DNA of 60,984 nucleotides. Source: Clostridia bacterium. GTDB lineage: Bacteria; Bacillota_A; Clostridia; Christensenellales; Aristaeellaceae. Numbering within the stretch: position 1 is the first letter of the stretch; each line of letters starts with the position of its first letter. Below, one piece after another: positions 60,924 through 60,984 of the stretch. The stretch lies in assembly GCA_017432405.1 (NCBI GenBank), contig JAFRJF010000102.1, positions 1 to 60,984 on the forward strand, given 5' to 3'. The notes beneath the pieces were generated by a model that was given only the letters and a program-made list of their open reading frames with translations, was not told where the DNA came from and did no database searches. A program made the position numbers and the translations under genes.

Positions 60924-60984
60924 ATGAATCTACGGAAGTATAGCACTGATCCAAAGGTACTGCTGGAGCAAGGTAAGGCAATAA
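60924..60984 (+). CDS. Start of a gene (5' fragment only)
   Basis: ATG at 60924 with AGAAGGATG upstream opens a frame of 20 codons (MNLRKYSTDPKVLLEQGKAI) to the edge. Too short to identify. Confidence 0.55.
   Translation, partial: MNLRKYSTDPKVLLEQGKAI

Overview
The window is one chromosomal segment of a GC-rich, anaerobic Gram-positive bacterium, most likely a member of the class Clostridia. The evidence is gene content: an rpmB / Gls24 / FakA divergon, a pepP-efp-CD1247 cluster, a T-box leader in front of pheST, a three-subunit NAD-linked [FeFe] hydrogenase, a FeoA-FeoB fusion with a Cys-rich partner, and a DacF-type carboxypeptidase. No genus can be assigned from the sequence alone. I saw no rRNA, tRNA or CRISPR array.

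Left part (1-13,350, almost all on the minus strand): a large surface protein with an acidic Pro/Glu repeat that runs off the left edge; a sugar-nucleotide cluster (an HTH-UDP-sugar dehydrogenase fusion, a galacturonokinase-like GHMP kinase, a sugar-1-phosphate nucleotidyltransferase, a CapD-like membrane protein lacking the catalytic domain, and a shortened NeuD acetyltransferase); then cbiK, recG, a Gfo/Idh/MocA oxidoreductase, and fakA with its Gls24 partner, divergent from rpmB.

Middle part (13,700-27,300): housekeeping genes (pseudouridine synthase, GNAT, a small PD-(D/E)XK-like protein, SNF2 helicase, orphan histidine kinase, SPOR protein, PpiC foldase, ruvA, ruvC, a BIG2 surface protein, a Cys-rich protein, pepP, efp, CD1247 protein, NusG paralog). 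27,400-31,950 is an AT-richer accessory island: an AAA/nuclease protein, two decayed genes (a REP-associated transposase and a Schlafen-type regulator), and a two-gene module of unknown function driven by a perfect consensus promoter overlapped by a perfect palindrome. That module is the best candidate for an undescribed system.

Right part (32,085-60,984): a large soluble hybrid histidine kinase, the hydABC operon, an XRE-cupin/acyl-CoA synthetase/PfkB kinase/mannitol-dehydrogenase-like cluster, dacF facing sfsA-cdd, pheST with its T-box, a heterodimeric ABC exporter, a DUF3810 metalloprotease-like protein, feoAB with a 51-residue Cys-rich partner, an Rpn-type nuclease, and a divergent XRE repressor/secreted protein pair. 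The first codons of one more gene lie at the right edge.

Several families of short palindromic repeats lie between the genes. In at least two places they are nested concentrically, and in several places one of them supplies the stop codon of the neighbouring gene. One piece of intergenic-type repeat also appears in frame inside an ABC transporter ATPase domain.
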